Assembly: GCA_949316235.1 (NCBI GenBank)
Contig: OX438748.1
Location: 7,071,001-7,135,000 of the forward strand
Direction: 5' to 3'
DNA length: 64,000 bases
Origin: Oegoconia quadripuncta
Lineage: Eukaryota > Arthropoda > Insecta > Lepidoptera > Autostichidae
Shown here: piece by piece, positions 24,853 to 36,100 of the stretch
Position numbering within the stretch: position 1 is the first letter of the stretch
Layout of the letters: every line of letters starts with the position of its first letter
Program-made: the position numbers and the translations under genes
Notes under the pieces: model-generated
The model's database searches: none
Seen by the model: only the letters and a program-made list of their open reading frames with translations
Told to the model about the DNA's origin: nothing

Positions 24853-25132
24853 CTGAGAATAATATAAAACAATGTGATCAGCAAAATTCGGTTGTTTCGT
24901 TGTATGAGGCTAACCTCATGCTGTCACTTTCATGTACTTGATATTCAAAACGACGGAATGATGTCTAAAGTGATCTTAAAGTTTAGAAGGATTGGACGAA
25001 AGCAAGGATTTCCTTTGATTCCCACGCAAATGGCAATGGGCAAATGAGTGTACCTATAGTAATTTTTTTGAGGGCTCGGTACCAGCTGCTGAACTTTGTT
25101 GGTCTATGCTATTATTCACAATATAAAAGGGT

Positions 25133-25396
25133 TAATAAATAAATAAGTTTGCACATACACACAGCGCCATCTAGTTCCACACTAAGCAACTAGGCTTGTA
25201 TTATAGATACCAAATGGTTGATAAACTACACAAATGCATTTTTTTTTTAAATAAATACATATATAAATGGAAAGCATCCATAACTCGGGAACACATGTCT
25301 GTATACATCATACAAACATATGTCCCTAGCGGGATTCGAACCCGCGACCATTTGGTATAGCAGCAGAGTTTCTAACCACTACACCAAACAGGTCGT
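25133..25396 (-). mobile_element. tRNA-derived SINE, family A
   Basis: Full-length minus copy: AGCGCCATCTAGTTCCACAC on the left, and GGGATTCGAACCCGCGACC with CACTACACCAAACAGGTCGT on the right as the reversed tRNA head. Confidence 0.85.
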
Positions 25397-25734
25397 CAAA
25401 TGTTAATGTACGTTTCATGTCTATATAATTATATGTACCTATATTTTGTTTACGTATATTATGTTTTTATTGTACAGTTTGCAGATTAAAGTAAAATTTG
25501 TTACCTTGCTTCCATACCCTGCAATATAATGTATTCCCTATATCCAGTGGTTACGTGAAAAAAATCATACGTAGTGACAGGGCCGCTATTGCACCTACCT
25601 CATTTTTAAGGTATTGAAGTAAACTAGTTACAAATTACAATTACAATAATTTTGTTGTTAGCATTAGGGCGATGTCGAATAAAGGTTTTTCGAGTACCAC
25701 GTACTGATAAATGTAGCATTATATGACCCAAACG

Positions 25735-25862
25735 ACTTATTGGCGACCTGATAACGATCGCGAAATACATCAGTTTTTCCCAAATAGTTCCCGGACGCTC
25801 GTAGTGGCATGTCCTTAGGGAAGCCTGTTCAGTAGCTTGCTGAGATGATAATGATGATATAC
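25735..25862 (+). pseudogene. Decayed RTE-like 3' fragment
   Basis: GCGACCTGATAACGATCGCG, CGGACGCTCGTAGTGG and the end AGATGATAATGATGATAT match the order of motifs in better RTE copies here. No useful reading frame remains. Confidence 0.6.
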
Positions 25863-26186
25863 AGCAACTATAATTAATTTAATGGCTAGTGCATGCCCGA
25901 TCGATAACATGAAACTAATCCGATTTTCTCCACGAAGCTATAAAAGGGTTATCGGCTAGTCTTTATAAGATTATGCCGGTCCTGTCGACCCGAGATTAGT
26001 AGGTCAATGGGTTGATAAGTAACCAATCCCTGTCCTATACAAACCAAACCATAAAGTCTAAGAATTTGCGAAGGCTACGAGCTTGTTATTTGTGTTACAA
26101 ATTACGAAGTCGAATGTTTGAACTTTCTTACTGCATATCTTTAATCCTAAGGAAACCTTTTCTAATTTGCCTCAATTTTATTAAAT

Positions 26187-26245
26187 CACTAGCTGTTGCC
26201 CGCGACATCGTTCGCGTGGAACATTTCATCAAAATCTGATTTGAA
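26187..26245 (-). mobile_element. Helitron-like end fragment (candidate)
   Basis: ACTAGCTGTTGCCCGCGACA TCGTTCGCGTGGAA is the reverse complement of a GC-hairpin-plus-CTAGT end. Confidence 0.35.
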
Positions 26246-26324
26246 GAAGATTTGATTTGACTCATTAAATGCAATGCTTATGATAGTTATTGGCATTGGA
26301 AAGTCGCCCATACTGTCTTTGGTG

Positions 26325-26485
26325 GCAGCAACTACTCTACAGGGGGGGGACTGAAAATCAGCAACACTGCTGAGTCCCTACCCATTCATCACAATACTGT
26401 GGTTCTCGATTCTATGTATGCTTGTGTTTTTTTTCTTTTTTGTGATGAATAAATACCTTTTATTTATTTATTTATTTTATGACAC
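26325..26485 (+). mobile_element. LINE 3' UTR with (TTTA)n tail
   Basis: GACTGAAAATCAGCAACACT GCTGAGTCCCTACC, GATGAATAAATACC and (TTTA)n. Reverse-complement pieces of the same family are at 3185-3245 and 59912-60000. Confidence 0.6.
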
Positions 26486-26564
26486 TTATAGGAAGATTAC
26501 TGGTCCTATTCTACACATCACCCCCACAATTAATTTTTGATGTCTCTCACTACCTTTTTAACTC

Positions 26565-26940
26565 CCGACGAAAAACGACGGGTGTTATGTGTGTATGTGC
26601 AGTTTGTGTTCGGATGTAATGCGTGGTCAGATTTCAGTGTGGGTTTTTTATATTTAAAATTACACTAGAAGAAAGGTTCCTAGCTATGTCTTATGAAAAT
26701 CGATTTTCAGGAGGTTTCGAAGACATTTCACTTTGAATATATACCTTTGTATACCAGCACTAATATCATGACAGGAGCGATTAACGTTTATGTCGCGCGA
26801 ATTAATATTTGTCCTGGTCATTCGTTTGGACGAAATATACTATCCCACTCTAATGTCGCGCTCGATAAACGATGTCATGCTGCGGGGGCTGGATGATATA
26901 TTATTAGGGTTAGTTTCTCGGAAGTTTTCTAAATTTTAAA
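26565..26940 (+). repeat. Dispersed repeat, ACGACGGGTGTTATGTGTG family
   Basis: CCCGACGAAAAACGACGGGT, GGTCAGATTTCAGTGTGGG and a GTTTTCTAAATTTT end. Related pieces at 14040-14165, 15160-15345, 27265-27500, 42435-42560 and (reversed) 44520-44590. Common in Lepidoptera; parent element not identified. Open frames in these copies are incidental. Confidence 0.5.
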
Positions 26941-27032
26941 TTTTATAAAAAAAAGACTTTGTATAAAGTATACGAATAAACAAGTTTTTTATTTATCCTC
27001 GCAGTGGTAGCTTCCTAAATCAATTTAATTAC

Positions 27033-27125
27033 CTGGAATAAAACTTCGCCCTCGAAGTAAGTGAGGTGATGCTTCCTCGTTCTAATGAGTAGACCGACCA
27101 GCTTGTCATTGATCACCGTGTATAT
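27033..27125 (-). CDS. ABRA: ABRA/costars-family protein, central costars-domain exon
   Basis: Seen: 93 nt on the minus strand, preceded by TTTGTTACAG and followed by GTAATT, reading 31 codons without a stop. It begins IYTVINDKLVGLLIRTRKH and ends YFEGEVLFQ. Both boundaries are phase 0. The pattern Y-x2-I-x-DKLVG-x-L-x-R-x-RKH...FEGE-x-LFQ is the core of the costars domain and is very well conserved in animals, so this exon alone identifies the family. It is too short to stand out as an open reading frame. It is flanked by repeat sequence on both sides: a LINE 3' end starts at 27572, and a repeat copy lies at 26565-26940. Confidence 0.95.
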
Positions 27126-27571
27126 CTGTAACAAACATCATTTGTAAATACATATAATGGGATACAGAGTAAATGAAGATCAGGAAAATTAGTCAACTCT
27201 TTAGGTTGTCGTTGCAATGTGAGCTACGAGCTAGCGAGTGACTAGTGAACCTGAAGGAAAAGTCCTATTTTAAATGGGTGAGATTTTTTAACGGCGTTCT
27301 TTGTGCTTTCGTGTGTGTCCAGTCCGGACAGAAATGCGCGGTCCGATTTGAGTGCGGTTTTTTTTTTATTAAAGTAGAAACAAGGGTATGTACAGGTTCT
27401 TAGCCATGTTTGAAGGAAATCGGTTAAGCCGTTTCGAAAATATTTAGCTATTTAACACAGTTTTTTGTCTATTTCTATGATATTCATAGTCAATAAAGGG
27501 TTTTCCAAATTTTCGATCCCAACTAATCCCAACTATAATCGTAATAATAATAATGGAATAATGAGTGGAAG

Positions 27572-27821
27572 TCTACCACTGTACGTTTCTCAAGAAACTT
27601 CTTACCACGTACGACCACCCTGTGGAACGGACTTCCGGCAGCGGTGTTCCCGAACGAGTACGACATTGGAACCTTCAAGAAACGAGCCTACACCTTCCTC
27701 AAAGGCCGGCAACGCATCTGTGACACTTTTGGTGTTGCGGGTGTCCATGGGCGGCGGTGATTACTTTCCATCAGGTGACCCGCATGCTCGTTTGCCGCTC
27801 TCTCATATAAAAAAAAAAAAA
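27572..27821 (+). pseudogene. LINE C-terminus with 3' UTR and poly(A)
   Basis: A 62-codon frame reads [20 protein letters not shown] and ends [14 protein letters not shown] with TGA at 27758-27760. This is a non-LTR (Jockey-type) ORF2 end. The 3' UTR has CATCAGGTGACCCGCATGCT CGTTTGCC and finishes in a poly(A) run at 27809-27821. The frame is intact, so this 5'-truncated copy is rather young. The longer open frame over the same bases is out of register. Confidence 0.85.
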
Positions 27822-27824
27822 TAG

Positions 27825-28125
27825 TAGGGTGAAATTTCATTCGTGTAATTCCTGTTTATTGGTGACGCCACTGCTGATTACGAACAACTTTCCCCAAGGA
27901 ACCATAACCGAATTCGATCAAAAAAATTTACGATTACCCATACAAAGTAAACATTCTGAAACCACCTTTAATATGGAAGTATACAATTTTCGTCTTTTAG
28001 CTGTGGGTCCTAGTGGAAAGTTGTTCGTAATTAGAAATGGAGTTACTAGCCGCAAATTGTTGGACTTCCATACTAAAAATGGTTTACTTTGTTTGGGTCA
28101 TTTCTGGCTACAGTCGGAAATCTAA
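27825..28125. mobile_element. Foldback TIR element copy
   Basis: TAGGGTGAAATTTCATTCGT GTAATTCC end, interior CCCCAAGGAACCATAACCGA ATTC and GTTGGACTTCCATACTAAA. Starts four bases after a LINE poly(A); the right end is unclear. Confidence 0.6.
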
Positions 28126-28195
28126 GTGCGACAAAACATCCTCATACCAATACATGTATATAAAGTCAAATATAAGAGTCAATAATATATGGCAT

Positions 28196-28345
28196 TGGTA
28201 GGGGAAGACCAAGTCAAACGTGCCATGATAAAATCGGGGACGTCTTAAAGAAAGGTCAAGTCAGAGTACCCCAAACCTTAGAGGTGTGTCAGGATCGTAT
28301 CAAATGGAAGTCTGTGGTCTCTGCCTAACCCTACGCGAAATATGT
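28196..28345 (+). pseudogene. LINE C-terminal remnant, unassigned family
   Basis: Reads GRGRPSQTCHDKIGDVLKKG then QVRVPQTLEVCQDRIKWKSV and a stop. It has the look of the GRGRP...D-x-K C-terminal end of non-LTR polymerases. Family not fixed. Confidence 0.5.
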
Positions 28346-28422
28346 GTGACTTTATGTATGTCTGTAATATTATATAGAATAGCAAGTACACTGTTATTCT
28401 ATGAATTATTATCTAAAGTGAA

Positions 28423-28722
28423 CGCCTTCATGGCTCATTGTAAATAACATAGGATTTACGAATCGGAGGGTGCGGGTTCGATTCCCAGCGGGCTACATGT
28501 TTAGAACTCAGTTTGGTTTGTGGTAGAGCTTAAATATCCACCTGGCTAGCTACCGCTATCTTATCTAACTCTGCCGCCAAGCAGTAATGTTAATAGCAGT
28601 GTTGTGTTCCGGTTGTCAGAGATCCCTAAATAAAATTGGATTTTCAGGTCAGTATGCTTCCACCTTCGGCCTCATCTCAACTTAACATCAGGTGTGATTG
28701 AGGTCAAGTGCTAACCCATTGT
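28423..28722 (+). mobile_element. tRNA-derived SINE, family B
   Basis: Head CGCCTTCATGGCTCATTG and GGGTTCGATTCCCAGCGGGC, body CTGGCTAGCTACCGCTATCT, end ACATCAGGTGTGATTGAGGT C. Some internal decay. Confidence 0.85.
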
Positions 28723-28731
28723 TGTTTGTTT

Positions 28732-28999
28732 TACGACCTGTTTGGTGTAATGGTTAGCAACTCTGACCACTATACCAAAAGTTTGCGGGTTCGAATCCCG
28801 CTAGGGGCATATGTTAGTGTGATGAATACGGATATGTGTAAAAAGTTATGGATGTTTTCATTTATAATAAGTATTTATTTCCAAAAAAAAAATTATTTAT
28901 GTAGTATATCAACCATCTGGTATCCACAACACACGCGTATAGTTGCTTACTGTGGAACTAGATGGCGCTGTGTGTATGTCTAAGGATATTTATTTATTA
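28732..28999 (+). mobile_element. tRNA-derived SINE, family A
   Basis: GACCTGTTTGGTGTAATGGT head, box B GGTTCGAATCCC, body ATCAACCATCTGGTATCCAC and GAACTAGATGGCGCTGTGTG. Directly follows a family B SINE (28423-28722). Confidence 0.85.
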
Positions 29000-29591
29000 T
29001 TATTGTACATAAGAAAAAGGGATTATTTAATTTAATGCGTAAATAGATAACATTGGGAGTTTCAGAAGATCCCAAAAAAAAATATTTTGATGAAGCCCTG
29101 CTTTGTCTTTGATTATACAAAAAGATATTATGGAAATGGATATTACCTAAAGAAACGGTCCCTTGATAAATCTAGCAAAATTACACTCGGGAGTAAGGGC
29201 AACGGTGACCTAATATAAATGTCTTATTTATTCCTCTTTGCCTATATTTCTGGTAATAAAGATGAGACTCTGCGGAAGGTCGATCTCCACTACAGTAGAA
29301 AACAAGGACAGAATTAAACACATTATTAGTAATTATAAACTTTGAAGTTATCATTTGGGACAGATCGACCATTTTAAAAAGTGAACGCAAATTGGGTCTC
29401 GTAGCGATTCTTAAGCACATATAAGAGGACTGACAAGCGGACGAGGGGCAACGGTAACGCACTTACTCCTCGCCCGTTTCCCATTGTAGTTAGATGCAAT
29501 TTATGGATTATATTTATGAATTAATGTTTTAATATAAAAAAGGTAATTTAATATAAATATGTTATAAAGCTCCGTAAACATCGTCCTCCTC

Positions 29592-29699
29592 TCTCCAAAT
29601 TGTTGTGCCCGACAGGGTCCATAATGAACCATTGTTTTTTTTAATGACCACCTGTACACACATTATGGCATGCAATAAAGAATTGAATTGAATTGAATA
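29592..29699 (+). mobile_element. LINE 3' end with (TTGAA)n tail
   Basis: TTGTGCCCGACAGGGTCC, GCATGCAATAAAGAATTG and a short (AATTG)n run. The poly-A-signal-plus-short-repeat ending is typical of non-LTR copies. Confidence 0.55.
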
Positions 29700-29828
29700 T
29701 ATTGTAAAAGTAGTGTTCTGGTTGGTTTATCGGGCAAGGAGCTGCCCTCGAGATTGCACGAAACAATAAATAAAAAATATATTAGATTATGAAAATGTTG
29801 CAACGATAAAATTTTTGTCAGTTTTGAC

Positions 29829-29970
29829 GTTTGACATTTTTGACATTTGACATTTTTGACGTTTAACATTTTTGACATTTAACATTTTTGACGGTTAACA
29901 TTTTTGATATTTAGCATTTTTGACGTTTGACATTTTTGACGTTTAACATTTTTGACATTTGACATTTTCG
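29829..29970. repeat. 16-bp minisatellite, nearly nine units
   Basis: Unit (G/A)TTT(G/A)ACATTTTTGAC repeated with exact 16-bp steps, last unit partial. The minus-strand open frame starting MSKMLNVKNVKCQKC is a translation of this repeat. Confidence 0.9.
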
Positions 29971-30644
29971 TACATAAACCGTATTTTATTCACAAGATTG
30001 GAGTATCTCTATAAATATTTCTGCAAAATAACCGAAACACACACATAATATTTCTAACCAAATTACCTAAAACAATTCTTAAAAGTTTTTTGAATATAGT
30101 GACCGTTGATTGCATGTAAAGCAAAGCCATTAAATTATTCTATATACATCGACGTCTTTGAGAAGCAAATAAAACTTATTTTTTCAGAAGTATTAAAAGG
30201 CAATTTCAATCATAAAAAAAATATTTATCTAGATTAAAACAATAAGCAACTGGATTCCTCCAAATACTTTTTCAATTACAACGATTTAAAGAAATGGACA
30301 TTGTTCATTTAATAAATTCTTTACTTAAAGGTTGTCGACCGACATTAAAGTCTTTGTTATTTATTACCTACCGTTTTCATTTCAAAGTGGATTTAATGTT
30401 TTGTTCTATGTCCAAAAGTATTAATTTGTTTCGGAAAATTATTGTTACCCGAAATATTATACTGAAAGTACTTTGTATCCAAGGTGTTACCTATATGTAT
30501 ACATTTCTCAGGATTTCATGAAATTGGGTGCCAACAATTGAACTGAGCTTGCTTCGAGGTTAGGGGTAGAAGAAGTGTTCCTGTGATAATCAAAAATGCA
30601 ATGCAAAACCTAGTGACCTCACTTGTGTAACTATCGTGGCCATG

Positions 30645-30670
30645 AAATCAACTACTGTAGTAGTTGATTT
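30645..30670. repeat. Inverted repeat, 12-bp arms
   Basis: AAATCAACTACT / AGTAGTTGATTT with a 2-bp spacer. Confidence 0.8.
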
Positions 30671-30824
30671 TCATAATATATACATATGAAGGTATTTAGG
30701 TTTTTTGCCAATGTCCTGGTTTTGATTAGGATGATGATGAAAACGAGTCTTCGTTTGGTCATAAACCGAATTCTGATCAAATTCCTGTATTTTATCATAA
30801 TCCTGTGACACATCACACATCCTT

Positions 30825-30935
30825 GGGATCTTCAAGAGCAGGGTGAATAGGCATCTACTGAGATCGCGTGCTTCATCTTCGGCCACATCGTCACTTCCCA
30901 TCAGGTGAGATTGTGGTCAATTCCAGTTAACCATA
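30825..30935 (+). pseudogene. LINE C-terminal remnant
   Basis: Reads GIFKSRVNRHLLRSRASSSA then TSSLPIR and TGA at 30906, followed by GATTGTGGTCAATTCC. This is a Jockey/CR1-like ORF2 end. Related minus-strand pieces lie at 9545-9625 and 45488-45565. Confidence 0.75.
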
Positions 30936-31984
30936 AAAAAAAGTCACATATAGGTACTTATATTTAGTAATTACTCTTTAATTGATTGATCACATACTAA
31001 TTTATGGTTATGGACCGGTACGTTCAAACAATTAAGATCACACCACGTCATTGGTGTTAAAACGGGAGTTTGGAACTCAGTCACAAACCGACTTCGCTCG
31101 CGAACTATCGTATCAAATGTTGATTCATGTTGTAAAAAATGCATCACTTACCATAGAAAAGTGACCAAAAGCATGCAAGTAACTTTTAAGAATATGAAAC
31201 ATAAGTTCTTTCTTTCCAAGGCGCTTCTTCCATATTGTAATGCCATGCCAGTAATATATTATTATTAATTTATGCCATGCCGATGATGCGATCTCCGTGG
31301 TGTTTAGGTTTCGTGACAGTTGCCATGGTAACCAGAAAAATGTTTATCGCATTAAAATCTGTCATAAACTACTTATATCGCAAGTTATGCTGCCACTGCA
31401 GAAGTCGCTACCGTATTCGCATGGTACAGGGTATCCCAGGGTTTTTAATACTTTTTAGTGATAATATTGCGGATCAGAAACATGACCTTTTCCCTTTGTC
31501 GGTATAAGCTAATGGAGTTTCGGAAGGCCTCTAATGTGTATAGTTCGTTGTGTGTGTTCAATAGATGGGTTTCATATGTACACAATGTAAGTCGATCGAT
31601 TGACCCAATATGACAAAGTTTTGTTGTTCATTACCCCAAATTTTTCATTACGCATAAATATTATTTCGTCTGATTTAAACATAATACACAATATTACTGC
31701 GATGTACCGGGTCGTTGAAACAATGAAAGTTGTTCCACTTCATTGGTGTTAAAATTTTTTATAAAACTCGACTTTTCTGAATCAGCCAGTACAAATTAAA
31801 AAAAATATTTTATTGAAACGCTCGTATTTCTCAATCAGTTATTTTGTATGTCCACAGTCGTAATTATTATTATTTCCCCTGTACGTCTTACTAGGTGACT
31901 AGGTACAATAGAGTTAATGATGCAGATATGCAGATATATTGAACAAGATAACGAAATCGCATTAATCATGGTTGTCTTGTTACT

Positions 31985-32065
31985 ATTCATCATCATATTA
32001 GCCATTGGACGTCCACTGCTGATCATAGAGCCTCTCGATAGATATAGCGACTTCCCTCGACTTTT
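31985..32065 (-). pseudogene. RTE-like 3' end fragment
   Basis: On the plus strand, CATCATCATATTAGCCATTGG ACGTCCACTGCTGATCATAG is the reverse complement of the 3' terminus seen at 3840-3900. It precedes the family A SINE at 32122. Confidence 0.65.
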
Positions 32066-32121
32066 ATTATGTGCTCCGTTTACGTCATGGCCCAATAGCC
32101 ATGAGTTCGTCAAGTTATATT

Positions 32122-32395
32122 GACGACCTGTTTGGTCTAGTAGTTAGAAACTCTGCTGCTATACCAAAAGGTCGCGAGTTCGAATCCCGCTAAGGGACAT
32201 ATGTTTGTATGATGAATACAGACATGTGTTCCCGAGTTATGGATGTTTTTCATTTATATATGTATTTATTTACAAAAAAAAATGTATTTGTGTAGTTTAT
32301 CAACCATCTGGTATCCATAATACAAGCCTAGTTGCTTAGCGTGGAACTAGATGGCGCTGTGTGTAGGTGCAAAGATATTTATTATTTATATTTGT
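32122..32395 (+). mobile_element. tRNA-derived SINE, family A
   Basis: Box A-like TTTGGTCTAGTAGTTAGAAA and box B-like GAGTTCGAATCC mark the tRNA head (32125-32190). The body has GATGAATACAGACATGTGTT C, CAACCATCTGGTATCCATAA and ACTAGATGGCGCTGTGTGTA. Ends in an ATATTTATT tail. Lies 134 bp before the BEL/Pao target site. Confidence 0.85.
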
Positions 32396-32528
32396 TATTT
32401 ATATTATATATTTGACATGAACCGCCTGTTGTCTGTCGGAGTTTTTTTTAGGGAGAGCGCATCTAGGCGAATCACCACCATTCAAATTTTCTTTTTCAAA
32501 TTACGATATTATGTTATCATCAAGGAAG

Positions 32529-32533
32529 CCCAG
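32529..32533. repeat. Target-site duplication, left copy (CCCAG)
   Basis: CCCAG directly abuts the 5' LTR and is repeated exactly after the 3' LTR; 5 bp is usual for BEL/Pao integrase. Confidence 0.93.
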
Positions 32534-32932
32534 TGTTGACGCAGCTGCCATCTATCGAAATGAGTTGGAAGCTCCACCGCTCGACCCCAGATTTGATTGA
32601 TGAAGTTATTGCGTTACCTTCACGTCGCACACGAGACCCACCAGATGGCGCTTCATCAAAGTATAAAATCCACTGCACAAGCAAACGAAGACCTCTTTTT
32701 CCTTCTTTCCTTTCTTGACTGTCCTATCTTTCACCACTCACTCTTGCCGCTTTGTCTTCAACTTGTCAATTAATGTAATTTATTTGTAATTTAAGTCGAA
32801 ATATAATTAATTTGTTAAATATAAAAATAAAACAATTCATTTCATAATCCCTTTTAAATTCCTACCTAAAAGCTCTTCAAGCTAAACTATTATTCAAAAT
32901 TCAAATAAATTCAGGCACTTCGTGCCCCAACA
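32534..32932 (+). repeat. 5' LTR of the BEL/Pao element
   Basis: 399 bp, TG...CA termini. A TATAAAA box is at 32662-32668 and an AATAAA hexamer at 32826-32831, consistent with U3 promoter and polyadenylation functions. Matches 38662-39060 base for base as far as could be checked by eye. Confidence 0.96.
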
Positions 32933-32933
32933 T

Positions 32934-32948
32934 TGGTCCTTCTTAGCC
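32934..32948 (+). promoter_or_regulatory. Primer-binding site of the BEL/Pao element
   Basis: TGGTCCTTCTTAGCC starts one base after the LTR. TGG complements the CCA end of a tRNA. The first nine bases fit the 3' end of eukaryotic tRNA-Tyr (acceptor strand ...GAAGGACCA), and AGCC fits again after a small mismatch. The tRNA-Tyr assignment is inference from memory of tRNA ends. Confidence 0.6.
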
Positions 32949-33064
32949 AAATATACGTGTTTTTGAACCTTAAATAATATAATCGGCAACAGCGAATGGT
33001 AAAATCCTATCCTTACGAATCTGTACTAAAACTGTTTTAATTTCTAGGAAATACGCGCAACGGG

Positions 33065-33091
33065 GCAATAGCGCGTACTATACGCTATTGC
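33065..33091 (+). repeat. Hairpin-forming inverted repeat in the BEL/Pao leader
   Basis: GCAATAGCG (33065-33073) and its exact reverse complement CGCTATTGC (33083-33091), with a 9-nt loop, lie about 54 nt before the gag-pol ATG. An RNA stem here could act in dimerisation, packaging or translation; this is speculative. Confidence 0.55.
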
Positions 33092-33144
33092 AGCTACGTG
33101 TTAACAGGATATCCGTGAGTACCTCTGTTCCATTAAGTGCCAAA

Positions 33145-36100
33145 ATGAGTGTCGAAGATTTATTATCCGTGCGTAGCAAATCTCCAATTCCTATTTTGAC
33201 AAACGAGTTAAACGATAGTATGATTCGCGAGTACAATAGAAAACGCGGTACAATCAAGGGTAGACTCACAATTTTCGCAAAGTACGTAAATTCCTTAGAA
33301 AGCGCGCAACTCACCGAAAGACAGTTAACCGAATTAAAATTACGACATGATTTAGCGTCCACTTTCATTACGGAATTTAATAATGTGCAAAGTCAAATCG
33401 AAGAGCTAGTGCACGAAAGTGATTATTCTGTGCAGTTAGATTATCGCGAAACCTTTGAGAATTCTTATTTTAATGTCATGGCAAACGCTTCTCGCTTACT
33501 AAATGTTCGAGACAAGAGTCGCGCTAGTAACGAGTTGAATTGCAAGTCGCACCCGGTTATCAAGTTACCTACGATATCGTTACCTACATTCGACGGTTCG
33601 TATGATGGCTGGTTAGAATTTAGAGACACTTACACGTCAATGATTCATAACTCAACACAACTAGATGACATACAAAAGTTTCACTATTTGCGAGCGGCTC
33701 TCACGGGAAATGCAATGCAAGTTGTTAAATCGTTAGAATTTTCGTCCGAAAATTATGCAATTGCATGGGACTTGCTTAATAATCGATATAATAATAGTAA
33801 ATTACTAATTCACAACCACGTGAAAGCGTTATTTTCCATGCAAGCATTAAATAAGGAGTCCCCGTCGCAAATAAGGAAACTAATTGATAGCGTACTCAAA
33901 AACTTACGCGCGTTAAAGTCTTTAGGCGAACCCACGGAGTCGTGGGATACCCTCATAATTTATATTATAGTTACAAAATTGGATGCAGTCGTAGAAAAGG
34001 AATGGGAACAATTTAAGAGCAATTCGGTTGGCAATTCGAAACAAATAGTTAATTTAAACGCTTTAATTGAATTTTTAAAAGAAAAAGCCAACATTTTGGA
34101 AATGATAAAAGCAAATCATTCCATTTCCAGCAATAAATTACTTGTCGATCACACGAAGAAACCACCTCAAAAGGTACACAGTTTTATATCGACGCAAAAC
34201 AGGAAATTTCAGAAACTTACACGTAATTGTATAATGTGTAACGAAAATCATTCGCTTCACGCTTGCAACCAGTTTTTGAAATTATCCCTTAACGAGAGAA
34301 TGCAATTTGTTGACGCGAAAACATTATGCAACAATTGCTTACGCCAGGGACATCTAACTAAAGATTGTTATTTTGGTCCGTGCAAACAATGTAACAAAAA
34401 ACACAACAGTTTATTGCATGGTGAGTGTAAAAGGGACAGTACGTCAATATCTGCGGCGGCGCATCATATAACGTCACAGACAGCTGTTCCTTTCGATTGT
34501 TCTACAGTCTTACACACTACCACACAAACACACGTAAATTCGAAGTGCAGCGAGAACGCACTTAATTCGCAAAAATCGGGACTGGTTCTACTATCCACGG
34601 CTATTATCGAAGTCGCAGGAAACGACAATCGGCATTATAAAGCACGCGCGTTATTGGATAGTGGTAGCCAGCATTGCTTAATTACTAATTCGTTATGTAA
34701 TAAATTAAACGCTAAACGTATACAGTCCACATATCGAATCACCGGTGTAGGAAAGTCTATTGTGCAGACCACCGAATCCTGTGAAATTAATTTAAAATCG
34801 TTAAACGGAGGGTACCAAGCACGCATCAATTGCTTAGTACTGCCTCAACTTACAACTACATTACCATTTACTGGTATCGATATTCGTTCATTCAAAATAC
34901 CCAATCACATCAATCTCGCCGACCCTTCATTTCACGTACCTTCAGAGGTCGATTTAATAATCGGTGCAGATTACTTTTGGGAATATTTAATCGATGGCAA
35001 AATTCGATTGCCAAACGGTCCCTATTTGCAAAATACGAGGCTTGGGTGGATCGTAGGCGGTACCATCCTCACGGAACCCATGCGCAACAATCAGGTTCAG
35101 TGTAATTTCGTACAGACCTCGGAAATAGGCGATCAATTAAAGAAATTTTGGGAAATAGAAGAAATCGATCAAAATAATCACGTTTATTCCCAGGAACACC
35201 AAGCCTGTGAGAAATTATTTTTAACTACAACAATACGCGATAATGGCGGTCGATTTCATGTTCGTATCCCACTTAAAGACTCAATCGACGCGCTAGGAGA
35301 CAGTTACGTCACCGCACGAAACCAGTTTATTAGCTTCGAGAAAAAACTAAATCGAAACCCGCAATATAAGCAAATGTATTGTGCGTTTATGAACGAGTAT
35401 TTAGGCTTGGGACACATGACGCGCATTGAAAATTATACGAAACCGAATTTTTTCTTGCCACATCATGGTGTATTTCGTGAACACAGTTGTACCACGCAAT
35501 TACGTGTTGTGTTTAATGGAAGTCAAAAAACGACATCGAAAAAATCGCTTAACGACATTCAGATGATCGGTCCGACACTACAAAACGATTTACTTTCGAT
35601 TCTTTTGAGATTTCGTCAGTATAAATACGTCGCCTGCGCCGATATTGAGAAATTTTATCGACAAGTTCGTATACAGGATGATTTGAAACCATTACAGTTA
35701 ATATTATGGCGTGAAAATCCTTCCGAACCCCTATGTGTGTACCAGCTTAACACGGTAACATATGGCACCGCCTCTGCACCCTATCTCAGCATGAGATGCG
35801 TAAGGCAGTTGGGTCAGGAATGTACTGACGAAGAGATCTCACGTATAATATTAGATGACCTGTACGTCGATGACCTGATTACTGGAGACGATAACAAATT
35901 AAAATTATCGCAAAATTGTAAAAGGGTGTCGGATCTGTGTATGTCTGGTTGTTTCCCATTACGAAATTGGATTTCTAATTCGCCGGAGGTCATTTCTAAC
36001 GTAGTTCAATGCGATGACATTGACCAATCAAAATATTTATCTCTGGGCGAGAACACCTCTAGTAAAACTTTAGGTATAGGTTGGTTCAATAAAAGCGATG

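Noticed and set aside
24636..24884. 82-codon minus-strand open frame as a gene
   Set aside because: It covers the ABRA terminal exon in another frame; the spliced frame with costars homology ends at TAG 24739.
27465..27824. 119-codon plus-strand open frame
   Set aside because: The recognisable LINE C-terminus (27572-27760) is in a different frame; the longer frame has no domain.
29663..29878. Minus-strand open frame rich in KNVKC-like repeats
   Set aside because: It is a translation of the 16-bp minisatellite and a LINE tail.
33088..33144. Start of Gag-Pol at 33088
   Set aside because: The codon is TTG; the first ATG in frame is 33145, with a better initiation context.
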